64,000 nt of DNA from Rhizobium sp. RU36D (GTDB lineage: Bacteria > Pseudomonadota > Alphaproteobacteria > Rhizobiales > Rhizobiaceae), in contig NZ_FWXU01000002.1 in assembly GCF_900176345.1 (NCBI RefSeq), positions 124,001 to 188,000 on the forward strand, written 5' to 3'. A program made the position numbers and the translations under genes. How positions within the stretch are numbered: the stretch's first letter is position 1; each line of letters opens with the position of its first letter. Shown piece by piece: positions 10,414-18,480 of the stretch. The notes below the pieces were generated by a model that was not told the DNA's origin, did no database searches, and was given only the letters and a program-made list of their open reading frames with translations.

Positions 10414-11837
10414 TTGAGCCCCAGTTCCGTCAATGCCTTCGCCACGCCGTCAAGATTGGTCAGCTTCATGCTGGCATAGTTGGGAGCAAGAACGATGCCA
10501 TCCCCCCCGGCACGGTAGGTGGCCATGACGCTGCGATAGGCGATGTCGGGTGTGCATTGCGCCTGGTCGGCACGAGTGCGGGGGGCGTCGACGCCGATCC
10601 CCATGAAGACCTTGGCCTTGCCGCTCACCCCGCGCACCGCATCGGCGCACTGGCCATACACATAGGTGTCCGGGTCCATGCCGGCCTGGATGACGCTTGA
10701 GTACGGCGCCTCCTTCAGGCCGAGAAGCTTGTAGAGAACGGCGGTGGCCTCGTCGGGCGAAAAATCCCGGAGGATCGTCTTCTGGAAGAAGCCGAGTTCC
10801 TTGGCGAAAACCTCGCCGGCCTGGTGCTGGTAGGTTATCGGCTTCACCCAGTCGGCATAGAGGGTCTGTTCTTCCCAGGGCCATTGCGCCTTGCGGAAGA
10901 TGTTGAAATGGTTGCGGTTCCAGACGTTGAGGCCGAAGGGAAGACTCGGCTTGCACCATTTCACCAGACCGTAAAGCTCACGGTCGAGATCCTTGTTGCG
11001 CTCCAGCCAAAAGCGCTCCCAGATCAGCGCCTCGGGATTGGCGAGCAGCGTGCGCAGGAAGGTGATGAAGGCCCCGTCGGCAAAGCTCTTGCCGGCCTTG
11101 GCCTCCTGCATGAAGTCGTAGAGGTTGATGAGCGCCTTGCGGCAGGCCTCGACATCGATGCCGCGTTCCATCGCCTCGCGCCGCGCATGGGTGGAAAAGT
11201 CGCCGGGCGCATTGCCCTGGATCAACGTGTCCAGTGGCGAATTACGTTCGTTGCACCACATCACCCCGTCGATCGCGTGGTTGCGCACCTGGTCCTCGAT
11301 CATCGACAGGATCCAGTTGCGATAGCCGGGATGGCTGGTGGAGGGATCGGAGCCGATGCGGCCGAAGATGTCGATCTCCATCGCCTGGGCGAGGTTCGGG
11401 ATATCGACCGTGTTCACCGAGCCGTGGCCGGTATATTTGAAGAACGGCTCCATCAACTCGATATAGACCTTCATGCCGCGCGCATGGGCCGCCGGCAGGA
11501 CCATCTTCAGGATGTCCTTGCCGTCGAATTGCGGATCGCGCGTGCGGTAGTCCTTCATGAAGGTGCCGCCGTAATAGGCAGGGTCCGGGTCGAAATAGGC
11601 GCCGCCGGTCATGGCGAAGGGTTCCGGCACCCCGTGGTCCGGCCAGCCGTCCAGCTGCCAGGAGATCGAGCGCCCGGTCTTGAGTCCGAGCCACGAGACG
11701 GTGCCGAGCATCAGCACATTGACGCCGACGCGGTTTTGCAGCGTGTCGAGGACGGTATCGACGCCCTCGTCCAGGAAGCTGATCGGGCTGATCTGGATGC
11801 CGACGAACTTGTCCTTCGGATCTGGTTTTCCGGTCAT
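10410..11837 (-). CDS. Unrecognised protein, TIM-barrel glycoside-hydrolase-like
   Basis: I do not recognise a named family with confidence. The 475-residue product has alternating strand-helix segments reminiscent of a TIM barrel, for example FVGIQISPISF near the N-terminus, ARGMKVYIELMEPFF in the first half, then DGVMWCNERNSPLDTL, where a buried Asn-Glu pair at a strand end resembles glycoside hydrolase acid residues. It is rich in Trp, Tyr and His and has no signal peptide. The ATGA overlaps on both sides embed it firmly in the operon, so it probably acts on the same substrate as the amidohydrolases. It may be a hydrolase or lyase that uses a GH-like scaffold on a non-sugar compound. Confidence 0.7.
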   Translation of the reverse strand: MTGKPDPKDKFVGIQISPISFLDEGVDTVLDTLQNRVGVNVLMLGTVSWLGLKTGRSISWQLDGWPDHGVPEPFAMTGGAYFDPDPAYYGGTFMKDYRTRDPQFDGKDILKMVLPAAHARGMKVYIELMEPFFKYTGHGSVNTVDIPNLAQAMEIDIFGRIGSDPSTSHPGYRNWILSMIEDQVRNHAIDGVMWCNERNSPLDTLIQGNAPGDFSTHARREAMERGIDVEACRKALINLYDFMQEAKAGKSFADGAFITFLRTLLANPEALIWERFWLERNKDLDRELYGLVKWCKPSLPFGLNVWNRNHFNIFRKAQWPWEEQTLYADWVKPITYQHQAGEVFAKELGFFQKTILRDFSPDEATAVLYKLLGLKEAPYSSVIQAGMDPDTYVYGQCADAVRGVSGKAKVFMGIGVDAPRTRADQAQCTPDIAYRSVMATYRAGGDGIVLAPNYASMKLTNLDGVAKALTELGLK

Positions 11838-13015
11838 GCCGCGGCCTTTCCATGCTTGGCGATGAAGGATTTCATGCGGGCGACGGCCTCCTTGATGCGG
11901 GGCAGGGGCTGTAGGAAGGAGATGCGGATGTAGTCCGGGTTGGCATCACCGAACATGGTGCCGGGGAAGAGCATGACGCCCGCTTCGCGCAGCAGCTTCT
12001 CGCAGAATTCCGGCGTCGGCATGCCGGTGGAGGAGACATTGGTATAGACGTAGAAGGCGCCACCGGGATCGCCATAGGTCAGGCCCATTTCGTCCAGCGC
12101 CGGCAGCAGATAGGCACGGCGCGCCGCGTATTCTGATATCATCGCCTCGATCGGCTCCTGCGGGCCGGTGAGTGCTGCGAGCGCCGCATATTGGGAGACC
12201 GTGCAGGTGTTGATCGACAGCGTGTGTCTCACTTCCACGATCTTCGCCACATAATCGGACGGCGCTGCGAGATAGCCGACCCGCCAGCCGGTCATGGCAT
12301 AGGTCTTGGAAAAGCCGTTCAGCGTGATGGTGCGGTCCTTCATGCCGGGCAGGCTGGCAATCGCCAGATGCTCGTGCCCGTCATAGATGATGCGGGCATA
12401 GATCTCGTCCGAGACGATGAGGAGGTTATGCCGGACCGCAAGATCGGCGATCTGGCGGATCACATCAGGCGGTGTCACGGCACCCGTGGGGTTGTTGGGC
12501 GAAACCAGCACGAACATCTTCGTGCGCGGGGTGATGCGCTTCTCGATCTCGGCGACGTCAAGCGCAAAATCATTGTGCTCGAAGGTCGGCACCGGGACCG
12601 GCACGCCGCCCGCGAGCCGCACGGCGGTGTCATAGGTGGTGAAGCGCGGTGAGGTGATCAGCACCTCGTCGCCGGCACCGATCAGCGTCAGCATGATCAG
12701 CGTGATGGATTCCTGAACGCCGGCCGTGACGACGATATCGGCAGCGCCATAGTCCAGGCCGTAATGCTGGTTCAGATCCGCCGCGATTGCCTGGCGTAGC
12801 GCCGGAATGCCGGTTGGCCCGGTATAATGGTGCTGGTTGTCGTTGATGGCGCGGATGGCGGCCTCAGTGATATGGGGCGGCGTATGGAAATCCGGGTCGC
12901 CCCGGCCCATGGCGATGACATCGGGAATGTCGGCGGCAATCGCCAGCATCTTGCTGCGGAAGGAACCGTCTTCCTCGGTGATGCGGTCGGTCAGGCAGTC
13001 TGTGACGAAACTCAT
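11834..13015 (-). CDS. PLP-dependent class I/II aminotransferase
   Basis: The 393-residue protein has the fold-type I aminotransferase layout: SPNNPTG (172-178), VSDEIYA (201-207) and the Schiff-base lysine K237 in GFSKTYAMTGWR. Its ATG lies two bases after the stop of the upstream amidohydrolase; the open frame continues 169 codons further upstream but only as an out-of-phase shadow of that gene. It resembles the second aminotransferase at 20014 closely in all motifs, so the divergon carries two paralogues, one in each arm. It probably removes an amino group from the amino acid released by the hydrolases. Confidence 0.92.
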   Translation of the reverse strand: MSFVTDCLTDRITEEDGSFRSKMLAIAADIPDVIAMGRGDPDFHTPPHITEAAIRAINDNQHHYTGPTGIPALRQAIAADLNQHYGLDYGAADIVVTAGVQESITLIMLTLIGAGDEVLITSPRFTTYDTAVRLAGGVPVPVPTFEHNDFALDVAEIEKRITPRTKMFVLVSPNNPTGAVTPPDVIRQIADLAVRHNLLIVSDEIYARIIYDGHEHLAIASLPGMKDRTITLNGFSKTYAMTGWRVGYLAAPSDYVAKIVEVRHTLSINTCTVSQYAALAALTGPQEPIEAMISEYAARRAYLLPALDEMGLTYGDPGGAFYVYTNVSSTGMPTPEFCEKLLREAGVMLFPGTMFGDANPDYIRISFLQPLPRIKEAVARMKSFIAKHGKAAA

Positions 13016-13017
13016 GC

Positions 13018-14253
13018 TCAGTGCATCCGTTTTCCGGCGATGAAGGTCATGGCGATCTTTTCCAGCGCGAACAGATCGTGGTCGGGCTTGCCATCCACGA
13101 CGATCAGGTCGGCCTCTTTGCCGGCTTCGACGGTGCCGATCAGGTGGTCCATCTTGGAGACGCGCGCGCCGCGGATGGTAATCGCGCGTAGCGCGTCCAG
13201 CCGGTCGGGGCAAACGCCGACCTCGACCATGAAATCGAGTTCCGGGGCAATCGAGCTGTGTTCCACGGCAGGGCTGCCGGCATCGGTGCCGAACACGATC
13301 GGCACACCGGCCTTGGAGGCGCGCACCAGCCCGCCGAAGCGGGACTTGTCTGCCACAGCCTTCTGCCGCTCCAGGATCTTCCATTCGGGAATGCCGAAGC
13401 GGCGGGCAATTTCGGGCTTCGATTGCATGACCAGCGCCGAGAAGGTGGTGACGACAGGCAGCTTCTTGTCGAGAAGGATCTGGATCGTCTCGTCGCTCAT
13501 CGAGCCGCCATGTTCGATACAATCGACGCCGAACTCGGCCACCCGGCGGATGCAGGCGTCATAGGTGGCATGGGCTGTGACCGGCAGGCGGTTGCGGTGC
13601 GCCTCGTCGATCAGCGCCTCCAGTTCCGCATCGGTGAATTCCAGCGTGTCATGGCAGGCCATGATCTTGATGAGGTCGGCGCCGCCTTTGACCTGGTCGC
13701 GTACGGCCCGGCGCATCTCGTCGGCGCCGCTCGCCTCGCGGCAGACCCAATATGTATGGCCACCGGTCTGGATGATGGCTTCGCCCGAGACCTTGAGGCG
13801 TGGGCCGGGGAAAATGCCCTGCTCCACGGCCTGCTTGGTGAAGAGATTGGCATTGTGCACGCCGAGATCGCGCACCAGCGTGATGCCGGATTGCAGGCTG
13901 CGCAGCATGTTGCCGGCGGCCTTGTAGGCGCGGATCTCCGGGCTGTCATACATGGACTGGAACGACAGCTCATGGATGCCGTCCCAGGAGAGATGGGCGT
14001 GGGAATTGATCATGCCGGGCATGATCGTCTTGCCGCCGGTGTCGACCACCTCGGCCCCCTCGGGCATGGCGGCGAGCGCGGAACGGGGACCGACGGCGGC
14101 GATGCGGCCATCCTTCACCTCGACATAACCGTCCTCGATGATCTCATCGCCAACCGACGTGATGATGCGCCCCAACAGCACCCGGTGAGGGGCGGGGATA
14201 TCGAACATCGGCTTGATGATCTTGGTATAGCGCCAGGCTGCTGGTTCGGGCAT
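13018..14253 (-). CDS. Metal-dependent amidohydrolase, imidazolonepropionase/prolidase-like
   Basis: A 411-residue amidohydrolase with NSHAHLSWDG (H85, H87), IKIMACH with K196 likely carbamylated, VTAHAT (H228), CIEHGG (H248) and FGTDAGSP (D324). This order and the GADLIKIM segment fit the branch that holds Xaa-Pro and Xaa-Arg dipeptidases of the amidohydrolase superfamily. It is probably cytoplasmic. The ATG at 14253 is preceded by AAGAGG. It is the second amidohydrolase in the operon and differs clearly from the dihydroorotase-type one, so they should act on different bonds of the substrate. Confidence 0.88.
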   Translation of the reverse strand: MPEPAAWRYTKIIKPMFDIPAPHRVLLGRIITSVGDEIIEDGYVEVKDGRIAAVGPRSALAAMPEGAEVVDTGGKTIMPGMINSHAHLSWDGIHELSFQSMYDSPEIRAYKAAGNMLRSLQSGITLVRDLGVHNANLFTKQAVEQGIFPGPRLKVSGEAIIQTGGHTYWVCREASGADEMRRAVRDQVKGGADLIKIMACHDTLEFTDAELEALIDEAHRNRLPVTAHATYDACIRRVAEFGVDCIEHGGSMSDETIQILLDKKLPVVTTFSALVMQSKPEIARRFGIPEWKILERQKAVADKSRFGGLVRASKAGVPIVFGTDAGSPAVEHSSIAPELDFMVEVGVCPDRLDALRAITIRGARVSKMDHLIGTVEAGKEADLIVVDGKPDHDLFALEKIAMTFIAGKRMH

Positions 14254-14271
14254 GGAGAAAACCTCTTGATG

Positions 14272-15438
14272 TCAGGAAAGCGTGATCACGCGTGTTTCGA
14301 TGGGGTGGTCGGCCTGGAAGCGGCTCGGGATCTCGACGCCGGTCTCGGTCACGATCATGGTGTTGATGGTGCGGTAGCCGTCGCGGCCTGGCCGGTAGAC
14401 GCCGGGCTCGTTGGAAAACACCATGCCGGTTGCGACCGCCGTCCGGTCGCCGGGCGCAAGCCAGGGCGCTTCATGCCCTTCGAGACCCATGCCATGACCG
14501 ATGCGGTGGCGGATCGTGTCGGACAGTCCCGCCTGCCGGAGCGCGTCCAGTGCCGCGCGATTGACCTCCGCGCATTCGGCACCAGGGGTGAGGTTGGCAA
14601 TGGCCGCGTCGTTGCAGGCCTGCATGGCCTGCATGATCCGGTGTTGCTCGGGGCTCATGTCTCCAATGACGAGCGTGATGCCGCTCTCGGCATGGTAGCC
14701 CCCCAAGCTGGCGCCGATGCCGGCGATCAGCGTCTCGCCGTGCTGCGGGCGACGCCTGCTGGTGGCGCCATGGGGCAGGGCGGCACGTGGTCCCGAATGT
14801 ACCGAGGCGGTGATGCCGAGTTTCGTCCCGGCAAAGGTTTCGCCATGTTTTGAGACAAGGGCGGCGCGGGCAAAGCCGGTGCAGTCATCGAGCAGGTCAA
14901 GTTCCGTGCCGCCTGATGCAATGATCGTCCCGGCTTGGGATAGAAGACGTGTGAGACAGAGGTCGGCAAAGCGGGCCGCCTCCCGCACCAGTGCCAGCTC
15001 GGCCGGCGTCTTGATGAAACGCAGCGGCGCCGCCAGATCCTGCAGCCGCACCTCATTCATCATGGCCTGGAGCGGTGCAAGCAGCACGGCATCGAGCTGG
15101 TCGATCGCCAGCGAACGGACCCCTGCACGCTCTGCCATCCACAGCACGGGCGGGGTTTCTCCGGGAAATTCCTCGTAGCATTCGACCTCGACGCCCGGCA
15201 CGGCCATGGCGTTTTCCCGCTCGAGATCCGGCACGAGCAGCAGCGGTTCGCCTTTCTGCCTTACCAGCAGGCCGATGGGGCGCTCGTTGACCGAAAACCG
15301 CCAGCCGCAGAGATATTGCACATTGGCCGGCATCAGGAAGAGCGCGCCCTCCAGCCGCCGCTCGGACAGCGTCTGTTGAACGGCGGCAACCGTCTGCCGA
15401 TGAAAGTCCGGGCCGAGCGGTGCGAGCGCAGACGTCAC
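14272..15438 (-). CDS. M24-family (pita-bread fold) hydrolase lacking most metal ligands
   Basis: The 388-residue protein has the creatinase-like N-terminal domain and a C-terminal pita-bread domain with HRIGHGMGLEGHE and FSNEPGVY. In metallo-M24 enzymes five residues bind metal. Here the histidine (GHG) and one glutamate (EPG) remain, but the first aspartate aligns with glycine, the second with glutamate (GGYHAESG) and the last glutamate with isoleucine (YRTINT). The pattern recalls creatinase and ectoine hydrolase, which are metal-free amidinohydrolase-type enzymes of this fold. It uses a GTG start overlapping the upstream stop (GTGA). It may hydrolyse an amidine or cyclic amidine rather than a proline peptide. 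Confidence 0.85.
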   Translation of the reverse strand: MTSALAPLGPDFHRQTVAAVQQTLSERRLEGALFLMPANVQYLCGWRFSVNERPIGLLVRQKGEPLLLVPDLERENAMAVPGVEVECYEEFPGETPPVLWMAERAGVRSLAIDQLDAVLLAPLQAMMNEVRLQDLAAPLRFIKTPAELALVREAARFADLCLTRLLSQAGTIIASGGTELDLLDDCTGFARAALVSKHGETFAGTKLGITASVHSGPRAALPHGATSRRRPQHGETLIAGIGASLGGYHAESGITLVIGDMSPEQHRIMQAMQACNDAAIANLTPGAECAEVNRAALDALRQAGLSDTIRHRIGHGMGLEGHEAPWLAPGDRTAVATGMVFSNEPGVYRPGRDGYRTINTMIVTETGVEIPSRFQADHPIETRVITLS

Positions 15439-16517
15439 AGCACATCCTCCCGGTATGGGCCGATGACGTCGATCTTGGCGGACACGCCGAGTTCACGACC
15501 GAGCGCCGTCAGGTCGGCCAGTACCTCGTCATCCAGCGGCACGCCGTTTGTCGATTTGCGCGCCACGCGCCGCGCCTCTTGCTCGCCGGGCAGCAGCACT
15601 TCCGAAAAGCCCGGTCGGGTCTTGCGGCTCTTCACCATCTCGGCAAAGGCATCCATGCGGGTCTTGAAGGTATCGAGCGGCATGAACCACTCGATGTCGA
15701 TGGCGGTCAGCGCATGGGAGACATCGAGCTTGCCCTGGTCGGCATAGGGGGTGAGGCCAAAGCCGCCACCGCCGATAACGCCGGTCAGCACATCGGTCAT
15801 GAAGGCGAGTCCGTAGCCCTTATATTCGCCGATGGCGAGCAGTGCGCCCTGCATGGCAGCATCAGGATCGTCGGTAATCTCACCTTCGGGCGTCAGCGCC
15901 CAGTCGAGCGGCATCTTCTTGCCCTCGCGCGAGCGCCACAGCATCATGCCCTTGCCGGCGGTGGTCAGGGCAAAGTCCATGACGACGGGAAAGCCAAGGC
16001 CTGTCGGCGCGGCAATGCCCCAGGGATTGGTGCCGACGGCGCCTTCGCGGGCACCCCAGGGCGCCATTTCCGGCCCGGCATTGGTATAGGCCATGCCGAT
16101 GCAGCCGGCCGCCTCTGCCTGGCAGGCATGCACGGCGGACGAACCGTAATGGGTGGAATTGCGCACGATCACCTGGCCGATGCCGCAGGTCTTGGCCTTG
16201 GCGATGGCGAGCGTCATGGCGCGTGCGGCAGCGACCGTGCCGATGCCGTTATGGGCATCGACCAGCGCAAGTGCGGGACTTTCCTTGACGATCTCGAAGC
16301 GGGCGCGGGGATCGACCAGCTTTTGAGCGATCCGCTCGTGATAACGCCTGAGCCGCCGCACCCCCTGGCCATGGCCCGGATGGAAGCGCAGCTCGGAAAA
16401 GATCAGCGCGTCGGCGAAGATGCCCGCATCCTCAGGCGTGAGGCCCAGAACCTCAAAACTTTCGGTCATGAAGCGCGACAGGCTGGCCTTGTCGACGCTG
16501 GTCATCGAGATCGCCAT
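15435..16517 (-). CDS. Ldh-family (malate/L-lactate/ureidoglycolate-type) NAD(P) dehydrogenase
   Basis: The 360-residue product belongs to the Ldh_2 family of non-Rossmann dehydrogenases: NSTHYGSS with the catalytic histidine, GTNPWGIAAP and the EYKGYGLA glycine-rich segment are present. Members reduce or oxidise 2-hydroxy acids, cyclic imines such as delta-1-piperideine-2-carboxylate, or ureidoglycolate (AllD). The last is notable beside an AllA-like gene. The ATG at 16517 is two bases past the preceding stop; an in-frame ATG at 16505 is an alternative, and the frame runs far upstream only as a shadow of the DUF4438 gene. Confidence 0.87.
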   Translation of the reverse strand: MAISMTSVDKASLSRFMTESFEVLGLTPEDAGIFADALIFSELRFHPGHGQGVRRLRRYHERIAQKLVDPRARFEIVKESPALALVDAHNGIGTVAAARAMTLAIAKAKTCGIGQVIVRNSTHYGSSAVHACQAEAAGCIGMAYTNAGPEMAPWGAREGAVGTNPWGIAAPTGLGFPVVMDFALTTAGKGMMLWRSREGKKMPLDWALTPEGEITDDPDAAMQGALLAIGEYKGYGLAFMTDVLTGVIGGGGFGLTPYADQGKLDVSHALTAIDIEWFMPLDTFKTRMDAFAEMVKSRKTRPGFSEVLLPGEQEARRVARKSTNGVPLDDEVLADLTALGRELGVSAKIDVIGPYREDVL

Positions 16518-16519
16518 GG

Positions 16520-17398
16520 TCACGGCTCCAGCGAGAGGAGGGTGGCGATATTGGCGTCGGCCGCAGAGAAGGAACCCAGCTCGCCCTTCGGCGCGGTCAT
16601 GATGACGGTGAGGCCCGGACCATAGCCGGCGCGCGGGCCATCGGTCTGGCCGACGACGCCGATGCCGAGCGCGCCGCGCAGGTAGCCGTGATTGTAGCGG
16701 CTGTCGGTGTTTTCGATCGCCACGACATCGCCGAGCCGGAGATTGGAGAGGCCTGCTTTCTCGACCTCCGCGCGATCCGTGGTCTGGATATGCAGGCTGC
16801 CGCCCTCGCTTGTCAGGCCCGCACCCGCGCCGACGAGATGGGCGGGAACCGTTGCCACCACGCCGATCTTCAGCACGCCGCCCTCCACCCGCTTCGGCAA
16901 GGCCTTGAGCAAGGCTGGTGACAGGCCCTTGCAGGAGACGGCGTGATAGCCGCGGATTTCCATGCCGGTGCCGAGCGCGCGAATGATGATCTGGTCGCCC
17001 ACCGCCATCTTGCGGCGGGTTTCGACCGGAAAATGCACGATCACCTGTTCGGAGAACCGTCCCGATTTGCCTGTCACCACGCCTTTGGCGCCCTGTGCCT
17101 GGCCGGTCATGACCACGGCGGTGTTGCCGAGGCAGGCAAACACGTTGAGGCCGCGGTTCTTCAGGTCGTCGGCGCCCTTGATGGAAATGCCGGGATGGAT
17201 GCAATCCGCCGCCCAGCCGAAAGCCCGGTCGCCCACCGAGACGTTGTAGACGATGCCGCCGAAGGTCGGCAGAAGGAAGGGCTTGCCATCGGCGGCCAGC
17301 CGGTAGGGCTCGGCGGGCAGGCCCGGAAAGGTCGGATGGGCAATGATCCCACCGACCGAGACCGACACGAGATCGGTTTCATTGATATCGATGGTCAT
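16520..17398 (-). CDS. DUF4438-like protein, copy A
   Basis: The 292-residue product matches my recollection of the DUF4438 family, proteins of unknown function. Its motifs are shared with the next gene: GDRAFGWAAD, HPGISI, CLGNTAVVMTGQAQGAKGVVTG, GDQI, LSPALL and GPGLTVIMT. The domain-wide repetition of short glycine-rich beta segments implies a mostly beta structure; there is no signal peptide or membrane segment. It overlaps copy B by four bases, and the pair may form a hetero-oligomer. No reaction can be assigned from sequence. Confidence 0.75.
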   Translation of the reverse strand: MTIDINETDLVSVSVGGIIAHPTFPGLPAEPYRLAADGKPFLLPTFGGIVYNVSVGDRAFGWAADCIHPGISIKGADDLKNRGLNVFACLGNTAVVMTGQAQGAKGVVTGKSGRFSEQVIVHFPVETRRKMAVGDQIIIRALGTGMEIRGYHAVSCKGLSPALLKALPKRVEGGVLKIGVVATVPAHLVGAGAGLTSEGGSLHIQTTDRAEVEKAGLSNLRLGDVVAIENTDSRYNHGYLRGALGIGVVGQTDGPRAGYGPGLTVIMTAPKGELGSFSAADANIATLLSLEP

Positions 17399-18264
17399 GC
17401 GCTGGCTCCGAGCGAAAAGTAGTTGGCGATATTGGCGGTGGGATCAATGTCGAAGGTGATGCCGCCCGTGGCGCAGGTCATCAGCGTCAGGATGCCGGGG
17501 CCATGGCCGGTCATGACGGAATCCCCGTGGATGCAGAGCGCGATGGAAACGGCGCCCTCCCGATAGGAGCGGCCGAAATGGTGGTCGGCATGGCGGATGG
17601 CGATGAGGTCGCCCAGCCGCATCTTGTCGATCCCAAGCTGCGCCATCAGCTGTCGGTCGCCGCTCATCAGGTCCTGGTCGACATATTCCGAATTCAGCTC
17701 GGCGCCGGAGCCCATGATCTCGATCGGCAATTCCATGGCGACCGGCAGGTGCAGGCTGCCATTGTCCAGGCGCCGCAACCGCAGGGAAGACAGCAGTCGC
17801 GGGCTGGTCTTCTTGAACTCGATCTCAGGGAAATCCGACAGCGCGATGCCGCGCCCCTTGGCCATGATCTGGATCTGGTCACCGATATTGAGCTTTTCGT
17901 TCACCTCGTCGGGAAAATCGACCAGCAGCCGGGCATGTTCGCCCGTGACGATGCCCCTTGCGCCCTTGGCGAGGCCGGAGGTCACCATCGCCTCGTTGCC
18001 GATGCAGGTGAGGTAATGCAGGGCAAAATCGGATTTCTCATCGGGATGGGCGATCGAGACGCCCGGCTCCACGTGATCGCCCGCCCAACCGAAGGCGCGG
18101 TCGCCGACGCGGGCATTGTAGGTCACGCCATACATGCCGGGCAGCATCACGCCGCGGCCATCGGGATGGTGGACATAGCCGCCGGGGCGCAGCGATGGCT
18201 GGCTGACATAGCCGCACACCGCCATCTCCACGAGGCTGTCCTCGTTGGTCTTCAGATCAAACAC
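17395..18264 (-). CDS. DUF4438-like protein, copy B
   Basis: The 289-residue product is a diverged paralogue of the neighbouring 292-residue protein, sharing GDRAFGWAGD, EPGVSI, CIGNEAMVTSGLAKGARGIVTG, GDQI, SPRLLSSL and GPGILTLMT. It is the first gene of the minus-strand operon and starts with GTG behind AGGGG at eight bases. Tandem duplication followed by divergence suggests the two subunits have separate roles, perhaps one catalytic and one structural. Function is unknown; its leading position in a catabolic operon suggests an early step in substrate processing. Confidence 0.75.
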   Translation of the reverse strand: MFDLKTNEDSLVEMAVCGYVSQPSLRPGGYVHHPDGRGVMLPGMYGVTYNARVGDRAFGWAGDHVEPGVSIAHPDEKSDFALHYLTCIGNEAMVTSGLAKGARGIVTGEHARLLVDFPDEVNEKLNIGDQIQIMAKGRGIALSDFPEIEFKKTSPRLLSSLRLRRLDNGSLHLPVAMELPIEIMGSGAELNSEYVDQDLMSGDRQLMAQLGIDKMRLGDLIAIRHADHHFGRSYREGAVSIALCIHGDSVMTGHGPGILTLMTCATGGITFDIDPTANIANYFSLGASA

Positions 18265-18480
18265 TTAGCGTTCCCCTGAGGCCGTTTTTCGGCTCTTAAA
18301 AAGTTCCCGTTCAGTCGCTTGACAGGTGGTGAAATTCCGGATCAGTATTTGTCCACCGATTGTCGACTGTATACAAATAAACAGAATGCATATAGTTTTT
18401 TAGACGTCAAGCGCCCAGTTGGCAACGGTTAGAGAATTGAAAAAACCAGAGGGGTGCGGAGCGATAGCTTCGTAAGATCA
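18265..18480. promoter_or_regulatory. Divergent promoter region of the 26-gene divergon
   Basis: This 216-base region is the only non-coding gap between the two arms. It is AT-richer than its surroundings. TTGACA at 18319-18324 followed 18 bases later by CAGTAT is a plausible plus-strand promoter. The perfect palindrome TGTATACA (18368-18375) lies further on and could serve as a regulator site acting on both directions. Confidence 0.5.
18368..18375. promoter_or_regulatory. Candidate GntR operator TGTATACA
   Basis: An eight-base perfect palindrome, extended to CTGTATACAAAT, in the middle of the divergent region. TGTATACA-type cores are common targets of GntR/FCD regulators, and such a regulator is encoded in the right arm (24144-24815). 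It also contains the ATACA unit found in the repeats at 2150 and 3395. The link to a specific regulator is inference. Confidence 0.4.

Noticed and set aside
11834..13522. Open frame of 562 codons that could be an aminotransferase with a long N-terminal extension
   Set aside because: The first 169 codons are an out-of-phase shadow of the amidohydrolase gene; the true start is the ATG at 13015 two bases after that gene's stop.
15435..17204. Open frame of 589 codons suggesting a fused Ldh-type enzyme
   Set aside because: The upstream part shadows the DUF4438 gene in another frame and has low-complexity Arg/Gly/Pro composition; the enzyme starts at 16517.
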